This document shows, in pieces, positions 47,676 through 60,639 of a stretch of 64,000 bases of DNA. Position numbers and translations under genes: made by a program. Under the pieces are notes generated by a model. The model did no database searches and had not been told where the DNA came from. It saw only the letters and a program-made list of their open reading frames with translations. Every line of letters begins with the position of its first letter. The first letter of the stretch is position 1. This DNA is from Liquidambar formosana (lineage: Eukaryota; Streptophyta; Magnoliopsida; Saxifragales; Altingiaceae): NCBI GenBank assembly GCA_039720395.1, contig CM077831.1, forward strand, positions 16,918,982 through 16,982,981, written 5' to 3'.

Positions 47676-50340
47676 AAATGAAAAGGTGAAGTGCAAGTTG
47701 AAATGGAAATGTCGGATTCCTTGATAAGTAAAACTGGAATGATGTTAGAAACCTTTATATGTGGATAAGGGCTAAACTGGGTCCGAATGATAAGTAGTGT
47801 CATTGACTCATTGGCTTAAGCAATTTAGTTCTGTTTGGATATAATATACGCATACAACCATGCGGCACAAGATGATCACGAAATCACTGACCTTTTTCCC
47901 TATGTGATACCTCTGTGATTTCGGACTTGGGCTGTTGGAGACCCTAGACAGCAACTCTAATGGTTTGTGTTATTTTGACATTGCTCATATTGTTTTTTGG
48001 CAGGTTGGGACGCCAAATTATAATTTGATACAATCATTAAATTTGGTGCAAGATATTAAGATCCGTGTGGGGTCTTTCAGCTTGTGAGATGGGGTGATGA
48101 CATGGTATCATTACTATACCTTGGGTGAAATTTGGCACAAGATTTTGCATTTGTCATATTGTACCAGCCCATTGAAGTTGCTGTTAAGGTGGGAAAGGAT
48201 ATTGCATGTATATTCCACATCAAATAAAATTTGAAAGAATCGACTAGTAGCCGATCGCTTTGGAGTCATTCTCATTAGCGACCTCTCGTCTTTGATTCTT
48301 TTGACTGAGGCAGTCGAGATTGGGAATCTTTCTCTTTGCTTCACCTTCCTTAATAAATATTTGCTTACCAAAAAAAATAGTTACCAATCGCATAAGAAAA
48401 GTTGAACTTAATTAGGACCTTGTGCTTTCTATGGCATAGGTAGCAAGACCAATTGCTTTACCCCCATGAGATTAGAGATCCCATTTAAACATGCTCAAAA
48501 TTAACAAGGGATAGCTGAACCAAACTTAATTAGATGCAAGTGAGAAGAAATGATATATATAAAAGGAAAATGCTCTTGTCATCCACAAATGGCATGATCA
48601 TTTAGTTTCATTTAGGGCCTGTTGAGTTGTCCAAATTGAAATTAAATAATTCAAGAACTTTTACATTATATTAAAGGCATAAATCCATTACCTTAAATTA
48701 AAATATTTTAAAATATTGAAGTTATTCCTATAGGTGATGTTGTAGAATCAATACTAAAAAATTCATAAAATGCTATGTACTATTTGAAATTTCTACTCTT
48801 ATTTGTGAAGATAATTATCATATTTTGAATTTGTCAATTTAAGATGATAAATTGTGCTTTCAATACAATGTAAATTTTTTTGAATTGTTTAATTTCAGAA
48901 AAAAAAAAAAAGACAGAAAGAAAGAAGAAAGAAGAAGAAGAAAAAGAAAGAGATAAGGACAGTTGATAAGAAAATCGGAGTTAGCGATCGAGATGAATAA
49001 AATGTGGCACCATTTGCTTATAATGGTCATAATGCTTATGATAAGTCATCATTTAGATATTCATTTATGATATGTATGCATGTCCACATCACTATTTTAT
49101 GACAAATCGTATGGCTAAACAGAAAGGCCAAGTGGCAATTTTATTGAGGAATCTTACCTCACGCCTTCTTCAGCCCCCTAGCAGACACTTCCCCTCTGAT
49201 ACGACCAGAGTTTGTTATACCCACGTTGTTACATTTCCTTTCTTAATGTTGCATGTTACTGTTCTGGATAAGATCCCCTCCACCCCAAAACTTTATCTAT
49301 ATAGTCGAAGCTATCCCTTCCCCCCCCCCCCCCGGGTCTCTCTCTCTCTTTAGAGAACCGTAGTGTGTACGTGTCCGTATAAGAGATGATAGAAACCTCC
49401 CCACCCACCTCCAACTGTCGACGTGTCGACAAAAAATATGTTAATGATCATTTTTTTTAAATTAAGTGGTCAAATTTGACGGTCTAATTGTCTATTACCT
49501 TTTCTCTATAGTTTTATTTCTACAAGCCTGTGGTTAACATAATTAAAACAAAATGGAATGTATAGTCCCCCCAGCCAAAAAAACACATACCTATGGTTAA
49601 CATAATTAAAACAAAATGAAAGCATAAATTGGTAGTAATTCGGACAACTTTTTTGAAAAAAAAAAAAAAATCCTAATTCAAATTTGTGAGAGTAAGAAAG
49701 AGATAAAATGAAATCAAATAAATTAAGTAATTTATAGCGTGATGACCATTTAATAGTATCTCAGATAAAGGGGGCTTTTTTTTTTTTTTTCTCTAAATAA
49801 AAAAGTGATAACATCAAGATTCCTCTATCTCAAACACGAATAGTATAAGAGCATTTCTAATCATGACAAGGCATTTAGGTGAGTTATATATATCTTTTTT
49901 TATTACTTAAAGTATAAAACTATATTTCTACAACCAAAAAATATCACATGAGAAAAGTAATTAGTCTAACGCATGTGAGTTATTTTTTTTTCTCACACAC
50001 ATTTCGCTCCACTTCCAGCAATTTTTCTAAGGATGATGTGACAGATTTACATGTGAACTATTTTTTAAAATAACTATAACTTAATATTTACCTCATCAAA
50101 TGTTTACCTATTGGAACACTTATTTTTCCCTCGAGGACTTATCTCATAACTGAAAATGTTGGCCGGAGTAGAAGGATTTACTCTATCAAATTTAAGTTTT
50201 TACATTTTAATGTTGGATGCATTCAACTTCCAGCTGAGCTGAACTATGCTAAACCTCGGACGAGAGTAGGACTGTAGAGCGTGGGGTAAAAAAAACAAAG
50301 AAAAAAGACTTTTTACATTTTTTATCTCCAAACTTGATCC
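47114..50340. other. Intergenic stretch left of the PP2-A13-like gene
   Basis: It contains C- and A-runs, an AT run at about 47641-47673, and a block at 48600-48900 distantly repeated at 52890-53110 (shared ATTCATAAAATGCTA-like and CACCTTAAAT phrases). No gene is recognised. Confidence 0.4.
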
Positions 50341-50526
50341 AAAAACATGAATGTATAAATGAAACTTCTATGAAACTTCTGTCTCTGCATTTAACCCCAC
50401 TCCCTCTGTCTCTCTCTGTCTCTCTCTACATATACGTGTATATATTCTCTCGATTCGATTCTCTCCATCTGCTTGAAAATCGAGAATTTCAGATTGAAAT
50501 TGAGTGGTGAGGTTGAGTAGGGTTTC
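50341..50526 (+). promoter_or_regulatory. Likely 5' leader of the PP2-A13-like gene
   Basis: A CT-rich run (CTCCCTCTGTCTCTCTCTGT) and TATACGTGTATATATTCTCT lie 60-130 bp before the ATG. A TATA-like GTATATAT is present, but the start site cannot be fixed. No upstream ATG competes strongly. Confidence 0.35.
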
Positions 50527-53500
50527 ATGGGTGCCAACATATCCGGTGTTGCACCATGCACCAATGGAGGAAACCCTTCGTTGAAGCCTAGACTCGGGGA
50601 TATACCCGAGAGCTGTGCGGCTTTGGTTCTCATGTACTTGGATCCGCCCGAGATTTGCAAATTGGCTCGCTTGAATCGGGCTTTCCGCGGCGCCTCTTCC
50701 GCCGATTTCATCTGGGATTCGAAATTGCCTTCCAACTATCGGTTTCTCGTTGACAAACTGCTCGATGAAAGTGCGGTGACTTTGGGGAAGAAAGATATTT
50801 ATGCCAGATTGTGTCGCCCCAATCCCTTTGATGGTGGAACAAAGGTACGTCTCTTTCTCTGTCATTGCGTGTGTATTTTTATATACATTATCTTCTTCTT
50901 CTTCTTCTTCTTCATTTTTGTTTTTTGTTTCTGTTTTCAAAAACAGTTTTTGATTCTGTAAAATGAAAATGATGCGGAAAGCATGTTTGGAAGTTATTAA
51001 TATTTGAAAACTGTTTTCTGGAAACATCCTAAAGAACCCGTCTCTTTTCCCCCAATTTTTGTTTGGAAGAAATGAAGGACGGAGAGGAAAGTATCTTTCT
51101 ATTTTCGTTTTCAATGTTTCTGGGAAGTTCATGGGGTTTGGAAAAGTGAAAACAAATTGGCTGCATCGCTCTTTGATGTCCAAATGTATGTTCGTAATTG
51201 CAATATTATTTTGTTTTGATGTATTGGAAATTTTGGTTTCGTACAGGAAGTTTGGCTGGACAAGCAAACGGGTGGGGTTTGTTTATCGATTTCATCGAAG
51301 GCGCTGACGATTACAGGGATAGATGACCGGAGATATTGGAATCACATTTCCACTGACGAATCTAGGTGAGAAATTTTTTTTTTTTTTTTTTCAAATTTTA
51401 TAAAACTCTATATATTTGTGTTTTTAAAATTGGATAAGCTATGAACTAAGGAGTAAGGGGGATATTGTGATCTTTGAAGGTGAAGTTGACTATCAATTGT
51501 ACTGTAATGACCAATTAGCTTGAGGTGTAAATTATGCTAACCAACTTTCTTTCTCTATCAATAAATATATGTGGGTTTATTTCCAAATTTTCATGTGATT
51601 GGACGTGGAAGTGGAAAGATATACCTTATATTTATAGAATTAATTTTTCTTGGATTTGGTCTATCAGTAGTAATTCAGTTCAATTGATGTCTTCAATTAT
51701 TTCCATTCATAGCTCTAAGTTACTAGTTCAAGAACTGTTATACTCACTATTTTTGCTGTAGATTCAGTCTAAAACAAGCGCAAAGGCCTTCAGTTTGAGT
51801 CTTGAGAGTGGTCACTTTGTACTAAAAAACATAGGTTAGTTGAAGCTTAATTTTGATGGTTCGAGAAAGCATCAACAAGGGAGAGCTTCTGGAGGTAATA
51901 TGATTAGAGACGATCAAGGCAGAATGGTAGTGGTAGGTTCTATTAATCTCGGTAATGCATCAGTTATAGTTGCAGAATGTGTTGCTTTAAGAAAGGGTCT
52001 TGATATGGCATTACAGAAAGGAATAAAAAGACTACAAATAGAAGGAGATTCTCAGCTGGTGATCAATGCTGTCTGTGGTACCTTGAGGCATCATTGGAGC
52101 ATCACTAACCTCATTCAAGCTATTTGGCATCTTCTTGGTAGCTTTGAGCATATTGCTAATAGGCACGTTTATAGACAAGCTAATAGGGTGGCCGATTGTG
52201 TGGCTAATATTGGGCATTATTATGATAATATAGCATTTGGGTGAATAGGTTCCCTAGGAAAATTTGGGAAGTGATTCAAGAAGACTTCCGTAATTCTGTT
52301 ATTCATCGTTGTAATCGTACTTTTATTTTACATTAATATATTTTCTTTTCCTTTAAAAAAAAAAGAAAAAGGAAAAGACACAAAGGTTAGGACTGTATCC
52401 AGCTCACCCATCCTGGGGTCTTGATTAGCGGAACCAACACTATAATGGCCTTTATTCAGTTGTGAACAACTGGAATATTTTCCAGGGAGTATTTATCATG
52501 AATTTCTTAGATTGGATAATGGACACAGAACCATTCATGTAACCACTCTCTTTTCAAAAGATTAAATTTACTTGGGAAAGTAATTAGGATTGTGCTAAAA
52601 TGTTAAAATATATTTCTCAATTTTGAATCTTATATCTCAAAATCATATGGGTTTATATGATATAGGGTTGGGTATACACAGTTAAATGTAGATTTTCTTT
52701 GTGGTTATTTGTGTAGAAATTATGAGTATGAATTGTGGAATTATTTATGTTTCCTTCAGTTATTGGAACAATTATATATGTAGTTGGATACACATGTTTT
52801 CAAGGATTAAGTGTTTTGGGTTGGATTCACATGTTTATATAATTGCCAATAAAATTAGCTACATACTTTACTTAATGCCCATCAGGTCGGCCAAATAAAA
52901 ATTAAAATAATTATAATCTATTTTACGTAGTATTGAAAGTGCAAATTCATCACCTTAAATGAAACTACTTAAAAATTAAAAATTAAAAATTGGAATCGTC
53001 CTTATAGTTGATGGATCAATTTCTAAAAATTTATGAAATACTATTATTTTGAAATTTTACTGTCATGTGTAATAATGGTCATCATTATCTTTTATTCACA
53101 TTAAAAAGAAAAAAAGAAGAAAAAAGGAGTAGCCATTTTGTTCACTCATATTTCGGTAAGGAAAATGCTAAGTATACTGGTTTTTTTTATGGTAATTGTT
53201 CCAAACACATTACATTTTAGGATGTTGAATCTTGAAAATGATTAGTAATTGTCATAATCAAGTTTAAGGAAGTTGCAGTTCAAGAGAATAGATCACAAGT
53301 GCTTGATTTTCTTTTTGCTTGGAGTGACACACTTGCTTTTATTTTTGTTGATAAAATACATTACTTCATCACCAAAAAAGAAAAAAAGGCTGTAAAAAGA
53401 CCCTCAATAATATTATGGTTGAGAAAGACCCCCATAAGAAATTGTTCTCTTACTTGAGATAGTTTTTATTTTGCTACTGATTGTTTTGATTTTCTTGGGA

Positions 53501-54569
53501 TTATTCATCTTTAGCCTTTTTTTTTTTTTCTTCTTTTGGTATTGTATGATATTATTGATGTACTCAGATAGGACCAGGCTCTTATATTGAAGTGTTTTCC
53601 ACCATTTGTTGCTGTAGTAGCATTACTATACAGATATGTTGTGAAAACCGATCCAATTGATCTTGTGAATATTGAATTGCAGTATATAATCAGCCACAAG
53701 CACTTACATTTTTTTACCAATGAATCGTGTGTTTTTAACTTCTACTATTGTTGGGCAAGGAAGTATTTGAAAGGGCAACTTTGAATTCAAGGTCAAAATA
53801 ATGTTATTGTTTGAAACTGTTCTGATTGGAATTTAATTCTGAAGTTGTGTCTAGTTGAGAAATTGATCACCAGAATTGAGTTTCTTTCCCACACCTATTT
53901 GCTATATTGGCAAATTACAAATTCTTCTTTTTAATCTGTCTTCTAAGTTCTAACAATGATCCAATAACCTTGAAAGTAGTTTTATATATTAAACTATATC
54001 TCAGCCTTGCTTCCTATGCTCTGAAGTCTTTTAAAATCTGAGGTGGAGTCCTTTCAATAGCTGTTGTTTATCTGATTGTGTAGTGAGATTGGAGACAGAA
54101 TAAGCTGATTGATTTGTCTTTCCATATACTTGCATGTAGATTCCAGACTGTTGCATATCTTCAACAGACCTGGTGGTTTGAAGTGGATGGAGAAGTTGAG
54201 CTTCAATTTCCAGCTGGTACATATAGTGTATTCTTCAGACTCCATCTTGGCAGGGCCTCTAAAAGACTGGTTCGTCGGGTTTGTAACTCTGAGCATGTCC
54301 ATGGCTGGGACATAAAGCCTGTACAGTTCCAGCTAAAAACATCGGATGGTCAACATACTATATCCCGATGTTATTTGGACAATCCAGGAATCTGGGTCCA
54401 CTACCACATGGGAGATTTTGTTATCGAGAAGCCCAACGCATTAACAAAGATAAAATTTTCAGCGACCCAGATCGATTGCACACACACGAAAGGTGGTCTC
54501 TGTGTAGACTCTGTTTTGATATATCCTAGGAGTGTAGGAAAGAGATTAGATCATTTTTGTACGTGGTGA
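50527..54569 (+). CDS. PP2-A13: F-box protein of the PP2-A13 type (F-box plus phloem protein 2 domain)
   Basis: Three exons (50527-50844, 51247-51365, 54140-54569) give 288 codons and TGA, close to the 290 or so residues of Arabidopsis PP2-A13. All junctions are GT-AG. Intron 1 is phase 0, and intron 2 splits an Arg codon (AG|A). The N-terminus MGANISG may be myristoylated (Gly2, Ser6). An F-box follows (residues about 20-65, [20 protein letters not shown] and [11 protein letters not shown]). [11 protein letters not shown] and [11 protein letters not shown] link to a C-terminal PP2 lectin-like domain ([26 protein letters not shown]). F-box PP2 proteins are adaptors of SCF ubiquitin ligases, and the PP2 part may bind glycans. 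No lesion is seen. A closely related paralog (PP2-A12 or A14) is the main alternative. Intron 2 (2.77 kb) hosts a LINE fragment. Confidence 0.94.
51840..52385 (+). mobile_element. 5'-truncated LINE fragment with RNase H frame, in PP2-A13 intron 2
   Basis: A 134-codon frame from TTG 51840 to TGA 52244 reads as the plant LINE-type RNase H domain: LNFDGS at the start, [23 protein letters not shown] and [11 protein letters not shown]. The four acidic catalytic residues (D6, E46, D70, D119) are all present. A short 3' tail and A-rich stretch (about 52356-52379) follow. AGGTTAG occurs directly before the fragment (51833-51839) and again after the tail (52386-52392), a candidate target duplication. 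The frame has no ATG at its start and lies inside an intron on the sense strand. It is probably an inert insertion. Confidence 0.75.
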
Positions 54570-54740
54570 GAATTGTAAATCATAGAGGTGTGTAATTTGC
54601 AGGGTGTTCGTTTATTATTTCCTTTTTCTAGCCAGAATAATTAAAGATGCTTGTACAGGAATTTCAGGAAATGATTGTAGATTTTTTATATGTACAATAA
54701 ATTTCCTCTGGTTTCTTTGTTTCGTAGCCATTGTTTTTGG
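54570..54740 (+). terminator. PP2-A13 3' UTR with polyadenylation signal candidate
   Basis: AATAAA at 54696-54701 lies 127 bp after the stop codon, preceded by T-rich sequence. Its spacing and context suit a plant near-upstream element. The cleavage site is unknown. Confidence 0.45.
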
Positions 54741-56467
54741 CAAGCTTCCCTATTTGAAGAATGTTCGACTGCCTTCTAGATTGCCGCTTATAAAGGGGTA
54801 ACCAACAGCTTATAAACAGGTACTCTGAATTGCGACCATAGGCTCTGGACAGCCGCAGATAAGGAGATTTTTTCTTTTTAGGATGATGCACAAAGCCTTT
54901 TAAGCCATTTGCGCATTCAGATCGAGGAGTGGAACTATTCTTTAGAACTGAATGGCATTGGAACGATGGTGACGATTAATGGTTAAAGTTCTTTCAGAAA
55001 TTGCCCTGCTGCTTCTTTCCCTTTTTTTCTTGGTTTTTTGGTGGTAGTGCATCCCCTTCTTTCACTACATTGTGTCATGAGTCTCTTGACCTCTATTTTA
55101 TCAATGATGCCAATGATCACTCTCTCTCCATTACAAGTGTGTCTTCAATTTTGTTTGTCAGAAAAAGAAGGAAATTCGTGTCATGGGTAGGAATTGTTCT
55201 CAGTGGGGATACTGATTTAACGAAGAACTAGTACCATATTGGGTGGCAACCGCCGTGGTGGTATGCGGGATGGTGATATTTGTGTCCTCTTATCCAAGGC
55301 CAGGGATTTTATTTTATTTTATTTTATTTTTTTTTTTTTGACACTAGAATATTGCTGGTTGGAGTCTTGGATTTATCTCTATCTTCTTTTTCCTTCCTAC
55401 TTGTTTGTTAACAACCTAACAAGCCTCACTATGTGTCATTTGACTCATTCTATTTACAGCGATTGCACCACCCAGAGGGAAGATGACAAACCTAACTTTG
55501 CCACTTGCAGAATGTGATTGGAGATGGACAAATCTAGTACAGGGAGGATGAACCCTTTGTTGATTTTCTCTCTTTTCCTTCGTAGTTACATTCCCTCATC
55601 CCTCATGGAATCATGAGCCACAAAGATTTCCACTGCCACCAATTGAGGGTGCTATTTGCTATGTGTTGCCTCTCTAGGTCTGCCAAAAATCAGTAGTACC
55701 GAGTACAGGACGGAAAGGAAAATGTCCAACTTTGCTCAGAGATAAATTCCTTAGTAAATTTGCTAATTTTTCTTTCTTTAGGCCTCCCTTTGGGACCTCT
55801 GTTCAGAACCCGGAAAAGTTGAGGGAAAGGAAAAAGAAAATGTTTCAATTTGCTTAAAAATGATTTATTTTTTAAACTATATTATTATTATTATTATTAT
55901 TTTCTTTCCCTTGCTCTTTCGATATCCAATTTGTGCCTTGCAAGGCATTGCTTGCCTTTTGGTCTCTTGTAACTTTGGGCCATGCGTGTAACCAAATTAT
56001 TCCTAGATCTTAATCTAGCAAAAAAATTGGGGTTTTTGAGATTTTTGTTACTGTGCTGCTAATATGATACAAGACAGATTATGTAGAATAAATGTTACTC
56101 CGTATATGTAGATGGTATGTAGTGAATTGGCTGAACTCCTAGCTTACTCATTCATGATTAGTCTAACCTAAATCCCTCATTTAAAATAATAGCTAAAATG
56201 AAGAAAACTCCTTCCAAGTTTGGGGTAGGTTTCAATTTGGTATCTCCAAGTTTAACGTCGATCAAATGGTGGGTTACGGTAGACTTCAAATTAGAAAACA
56301 TTTAAAATTCTGAATACCTAATTAACGTCTTTTAAACTTGGGATACTAAATGGAAACCTACCCCAAACTTGAGGGTAGTTTTATACGTTTTACCCTATTT
56401 AGATTATAAGAAAACCAACTAATAGTTGGAATACACTTGAACTGCTTTTGGGTTAAAATTAGAGTAA
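54741..56467. other. Intergenic stretch right of PP2-A13-like gene
   Basis: Frames at 55001-55231 and 55239-55517 show no known motif. A CAAGTTTGGGGTAGGTTTC-like phrase near 56216 and its inverse near 56355-56375 (CTACCCCAAACTTG) form a weak foldback. No gene is supported. Confidence 0.4.
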
Positions 56468-56529
56468 ACAAGTTTATAACCCGTGCGTTGCATGGGTGAG
56501 GTTTGTAAAAATAAATATTGGGAAAATAT

Positions 56530-56530
56530 A

Positions 56531-56588
<58 letters not shown>

Positions 56589-56700
56589 CACACCCGTGAT
56601 GGTAGTTTAGATAGTAAAGAACCGTAACTCAAGAATCATAGATCTTGAGTTCGTGTCCTCGTTCCCGCACTCTCGAATGCATGAACTTGCGTATAGTTTG
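56530..56700. repeat. AT microsatellite and SINE-like fragment
   Basis: A long (AT) run covers about 56537-56585. After it, GATGGTAGTTTAGATAGTAA and ATCTTGAGTTCGTGTCCTC resemble polymerase III A and B boxes, suggesting a SINE fragment without a clear tail. Confidence 0.35.
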
Positions 56701-56827
56701 TGCATCATAGTGATTAGTTTGGACCTAATGGTTTGAGAAAGCCCTCGTTTGGCAAAAATGTATTTGCACAATTTTTTAAGCATTTTTACAGTTTTCTAAG
56801 CAATTTGATATGTTAATACATATTCCG

Positions 56828-57857
56828 TGTTCGCACTGAAATTAGTTTTCTAAGGCCGGTGGATTGCACGAGCGTGCCAGGGTATGCCTTAACCCAAATG
56901 TGTGTGTGCGATCACAACCTCTCACGAATTGTGATTGAAATGTTAAGCGATTGTATGAAAGGATGGGGTGATTCCCTCCAAGGTCCAGGCGTGAATGACA
57001 AAAAGAACTGAAAGAATTTGTACGCATTAAACTGAAATGAAATGAGTTGAAATCACATTACCAAACATGGTCTGAAAATGTAAATCCCCAAGTGCTTGAA
57101 CTCAAACTCGTACCAAAAGCAATTACACGAAATTAAAAGTTTGTCTACTGGAAATGGATTGAAAGCTAGACTAAATTAATCTACTCCTAAGATAGAGAGA
57201 TCCTGAGAAGAATTGTTGGTTGTGGAACCCTTTCTTCATCTTCATTTCTAAAATTTATAAACAGCAGCCAATTCCAACTAACTAAAAGTTACAGGCGGTT
57301 TCCTCCGGCTTGTGAAAATAACTGCCTGGTAGTTATGCACATGTGGAAATTCCCAATAACTGCTAGGAGTTACTTGATAGTTTTTCTTCAGTCTTTAAAA
57401 CTTATGCTACTTGTCCATTCTGCCCTTTAGAAGATAGTTGGAAGATATTGGTAGTTATTTCTAGCCTGAACAAATAATTGTTTGGCTGTTACTTTCGGCC
57501 AGTGAAATCTTGCCACCTGTCTACTCTAAACTTAAGAAGATAGTTGGAAATTACTGGCAGTTACTTCTGGCCTGCAATTTCGCCTCAACTTCTATAATCA
57601 TGAAACAGTTACCTTTGGCCTGTAGCAAAATGCTACTTGTTCCTCCATAACTTAAAATTGTAAAACCACTAACTTCCTCAGGATTCATGTTCTCCCATCT
57701 GAACTCACCCACGTTCTCCTATCTTTATCTTATAACCACTCAAACCATTGACATGTGTTAATCTTTCATAAGCCAAATACCCAATCAATCAGAAAGTTTC
57801 AAGCACATGTGGACCAATGATGTTCAACCCTACTGAAAACTGATTTTGAGGGAAACA
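56828..57857 (-). repeat. 3' LTR (minus-strand element)
   Basis: It is 1030 bp. The plus-strand start is TGTTCGCACTGAAATT and the end is GAGGGAAACA. It clearly differs from its partner at many positions (roughly 15 in the first 145), so the insertion is much older than the Copia element at 19.7 kb. Confidence 0.85.
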
Positions 57858-58199
57858 CTTTACCCCTTCATCATCTATTTTTGAAAAAGGTTTGAAAAGA
57901 TAGATGATGAAAACCCCCTGGTGCCATGTGGCTTGACAACAATAAATTAGAGTAATTTTCTTCGACCTGCAAAAATAATTAATCTTTTAGTTTCTAAGAC
58001 CGAAGATATATTATGTACATTTCTTTTGGCCTGTGATTGTTTCTATAGTATTTTGATAATTCTTCAGTTTTAAAGACTGAAATAACATTTTTGGTTTCTC
58101 TCAGGCCTTTGTGATTCCCTTTTTAAACAGAACTATTTGGTCAAAATGACCGTTTTAGCCATTTCCATTGGCAGGTAAAATTCTGACTTCTTAATCAAC

Positions 58200-60340
58200 C
58201 ATCTCATTTTCATCATATCCTAATGGCCTCCACAAGTCCAATTAGAATTCAAAATCATGTGAAATGGATGATTATTTCCATAAGTGCTTCTAAAACCGTC
58301 GGCCTTACAAACCGAAAATTGCATTTTATCTTGATCAACCAACATTTGCACATCGGTCTGAGATATTTTTCGCCTAAGCATATTTGATAGAAAATCCATA
58401 GTGAATTGGTCATTCAGCCTTGGATTTTCCTCAAACTGTAAGTTCAAGGTTCCCTCTATAGGCCATACTTCTTTCCCTTTTATCCTTCCAATTGTCTGGC
58501 TTATAGTAATTGATAAAATTTTCCTCGGCCTTGAGTTTTCAAGCCGTTACAACCATTAGGCCAACTATTTTTCATGCCCCCTCCCCCCTAGGAAGCCTTA
58601 ATCTGAGATTGGCCAGTCTGATTAATTTTAGGTTTTTGATTATTTTCATACCCAGAAATCATCAACGGCTTGAAATTCCTCAAATCAACCGAGGCCACAT
58701 TCACTTCTACCATTGGTGGAAATGGATCTGTATCCATGACCATAGCTTCTTTCATTTTCTCTGGAGACTTTAACATTTCACGATCTATATTATTTTGAAT
58801 CAAATTATGAAAAACCACACAATTGTTACTTGTATGAGCCTTCACTCCATGCCATTTGCAGTAATGTTTAGCCTCATTGGCTGGAACTTTATGCCCTCCA
58901 ATAGCCTGATATATTTTCCAACTAACAAATGATCAAAAATATCACTTGCCTTTGAAATATCAAAGGTGTACTTTTTCCAATCTCCATTGGGTTCCTACTA
59001 GCCGTTGTTGTTGCTGGCAGAGGCACCTCAATGTCCTTCCTATGCAAAGATGGGCATACCATTGGCCTCTGGTGAATGATTTTTGCAAGATCAATCTTAT
59101 AGTTGGGATCCTAAAAATAAGTTCCATATGAAGAGCTGTTACATTGATCAACCTCTTTTAACAATCTTTTATACGTTGAGGCTCTAGTTGATAACTCAAA
59201 TAAATCCTCAAATTTGACACCCTCAAATTTCTTTCTTAACTCAAAGTTCAGGCTGTTCTGAGCTAGCCTAACAAATTCAAGTTCTGGTAAAACCACCAAA
59301 CACCTTGTTCTAGCCTTTTTAAAACGAGCAATATACTACTCTGATGTTTCCCCAGGCATTTGCCTAAACCTAGACAAATCTGCCATGGTCACCTCAACTT
59401 CAGACCGATAGAATTGCATATGAAAACTCTCTTCCATTTTTCCTCAAGAATGAATAGAATTTGGAGGCAAGCTAATATACCAAACAAAAGCAGGGCTTGT
59501 CAAAGAATTCCCAAACAACCTGAGTTTATATAATTCATTATTTACTAACTCTTCACATTGAATTGTAAATCGACCAATGTGTTTAACTGTGGAACGACGT
59601 TCTTCTCCAGAGAATAAAGAAAAGTCAGGACATCTGAAGCCTCTGGGAAATTCATTACATTGATCTATCAATTCTGGATAAGGTTTTCTATACATTGGCC
59701 TACGAATTTTTCTATTTGGGTAATAGTAAACATATTGTTCAATCATATTCATCACTTCATTACGGTCAGACTGATCGTTTTGAGATATTCCATAATTTCT
59801 TGGGCCATGCCTTTGGCCTACATTTTTTGGTAAAATCATTGGCATAGGATATCCATCATTCACTGTTTCCATCAGCTTGAAATAGCCGTTATTTGGCATA
59901 GTATGGATAGTCTGCCTATTCTCCTGACCTCCAATAGACTCTACTGATGTTTGGACTTTATAAGACTTGGAGTCATTTTTGAATAAAGGATTTGCAATCT
60001 TTTCAACCACTTCTTTTCCCTTAAGGATTTGAACAGACGTGTGATTTTGTACATTGTTTCGGCCTAAAACTTCCTGGCCGTTTAAATTACCAAGACTTAT
60101 TGCCCCCTCCTTGCTAGGAAGTTTCAACCATAGATTGGTCAAATTGACCAGTCCTAAAAGGTAGGGGTACATAAACTTTATCTTCCTCTATCTTAGAGAA
60201 AGATATTTCAGGAGAATGATTCAAAATCTCAACTTCAAACTGTTCACTCACACTACCTATTTTTTCTTGACTTGAGTCCATGGGACTCTCGTTCTTTTTT
60301 CCTTTATCTAGTGGTGGCATTCTATTTATAAGCATTTAAA
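58200..60340 (-). pseudogene. Retrotransposon gag, broken
   Basis: Minus-strand readings in order are a leader part (60335-60114), a gag core (60172-59444) with FPRGFRCPDFSLFSGEERRS and LRLFGNSLTSPAFVWYISLP, then a continuation with FVRLAQNSLNFELRKKFEGV (59299-59111). Further on are NNCVVFHNLIQ (58845-58588) and a tail (58447-58220). These match the capsid-type gag of plant Gypsy and LARD elements. In-frame TGA and TAG codons just after the core (about 59440 and 59340) and frame changes make it non-functional. Confidence 0.8.
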
Positions 60341-60639
60341 TGGCATTAGTTAAAGAAGCCATAGCCAATTCATTCTTCATTAAAATTTCATTTTTCTTAG
60401 TAGATTCTTTAAGAATCTCCATCATTGAACTATTTGACGCCACAAAGCCTTGCACGGCCTCAGATATATCTTTGATGGTTTTGCCCATCTTTTCAATCAT
60501 AGAAAATTCTCTTACCGGAACTTCCTCAAGTTGAACCTCCTCTTCAGAAGGTTGCTATCCTTCCAGAGAACTTCCAGTTGCACGAGTATTTCTTTTCGAC
60601 ATTAACACCTAAGTGGTCCCACTGGGTGTGCCAAAATGG

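Noticed and set aside
50368..51267. 299-codon minus-strand frame overlapping PP2-A13 exon one
   Set aside because: It is antisense to a well-supported exon and runs through intron 1. It shows no protein family of its own and depends on the codon bias of the real gene.
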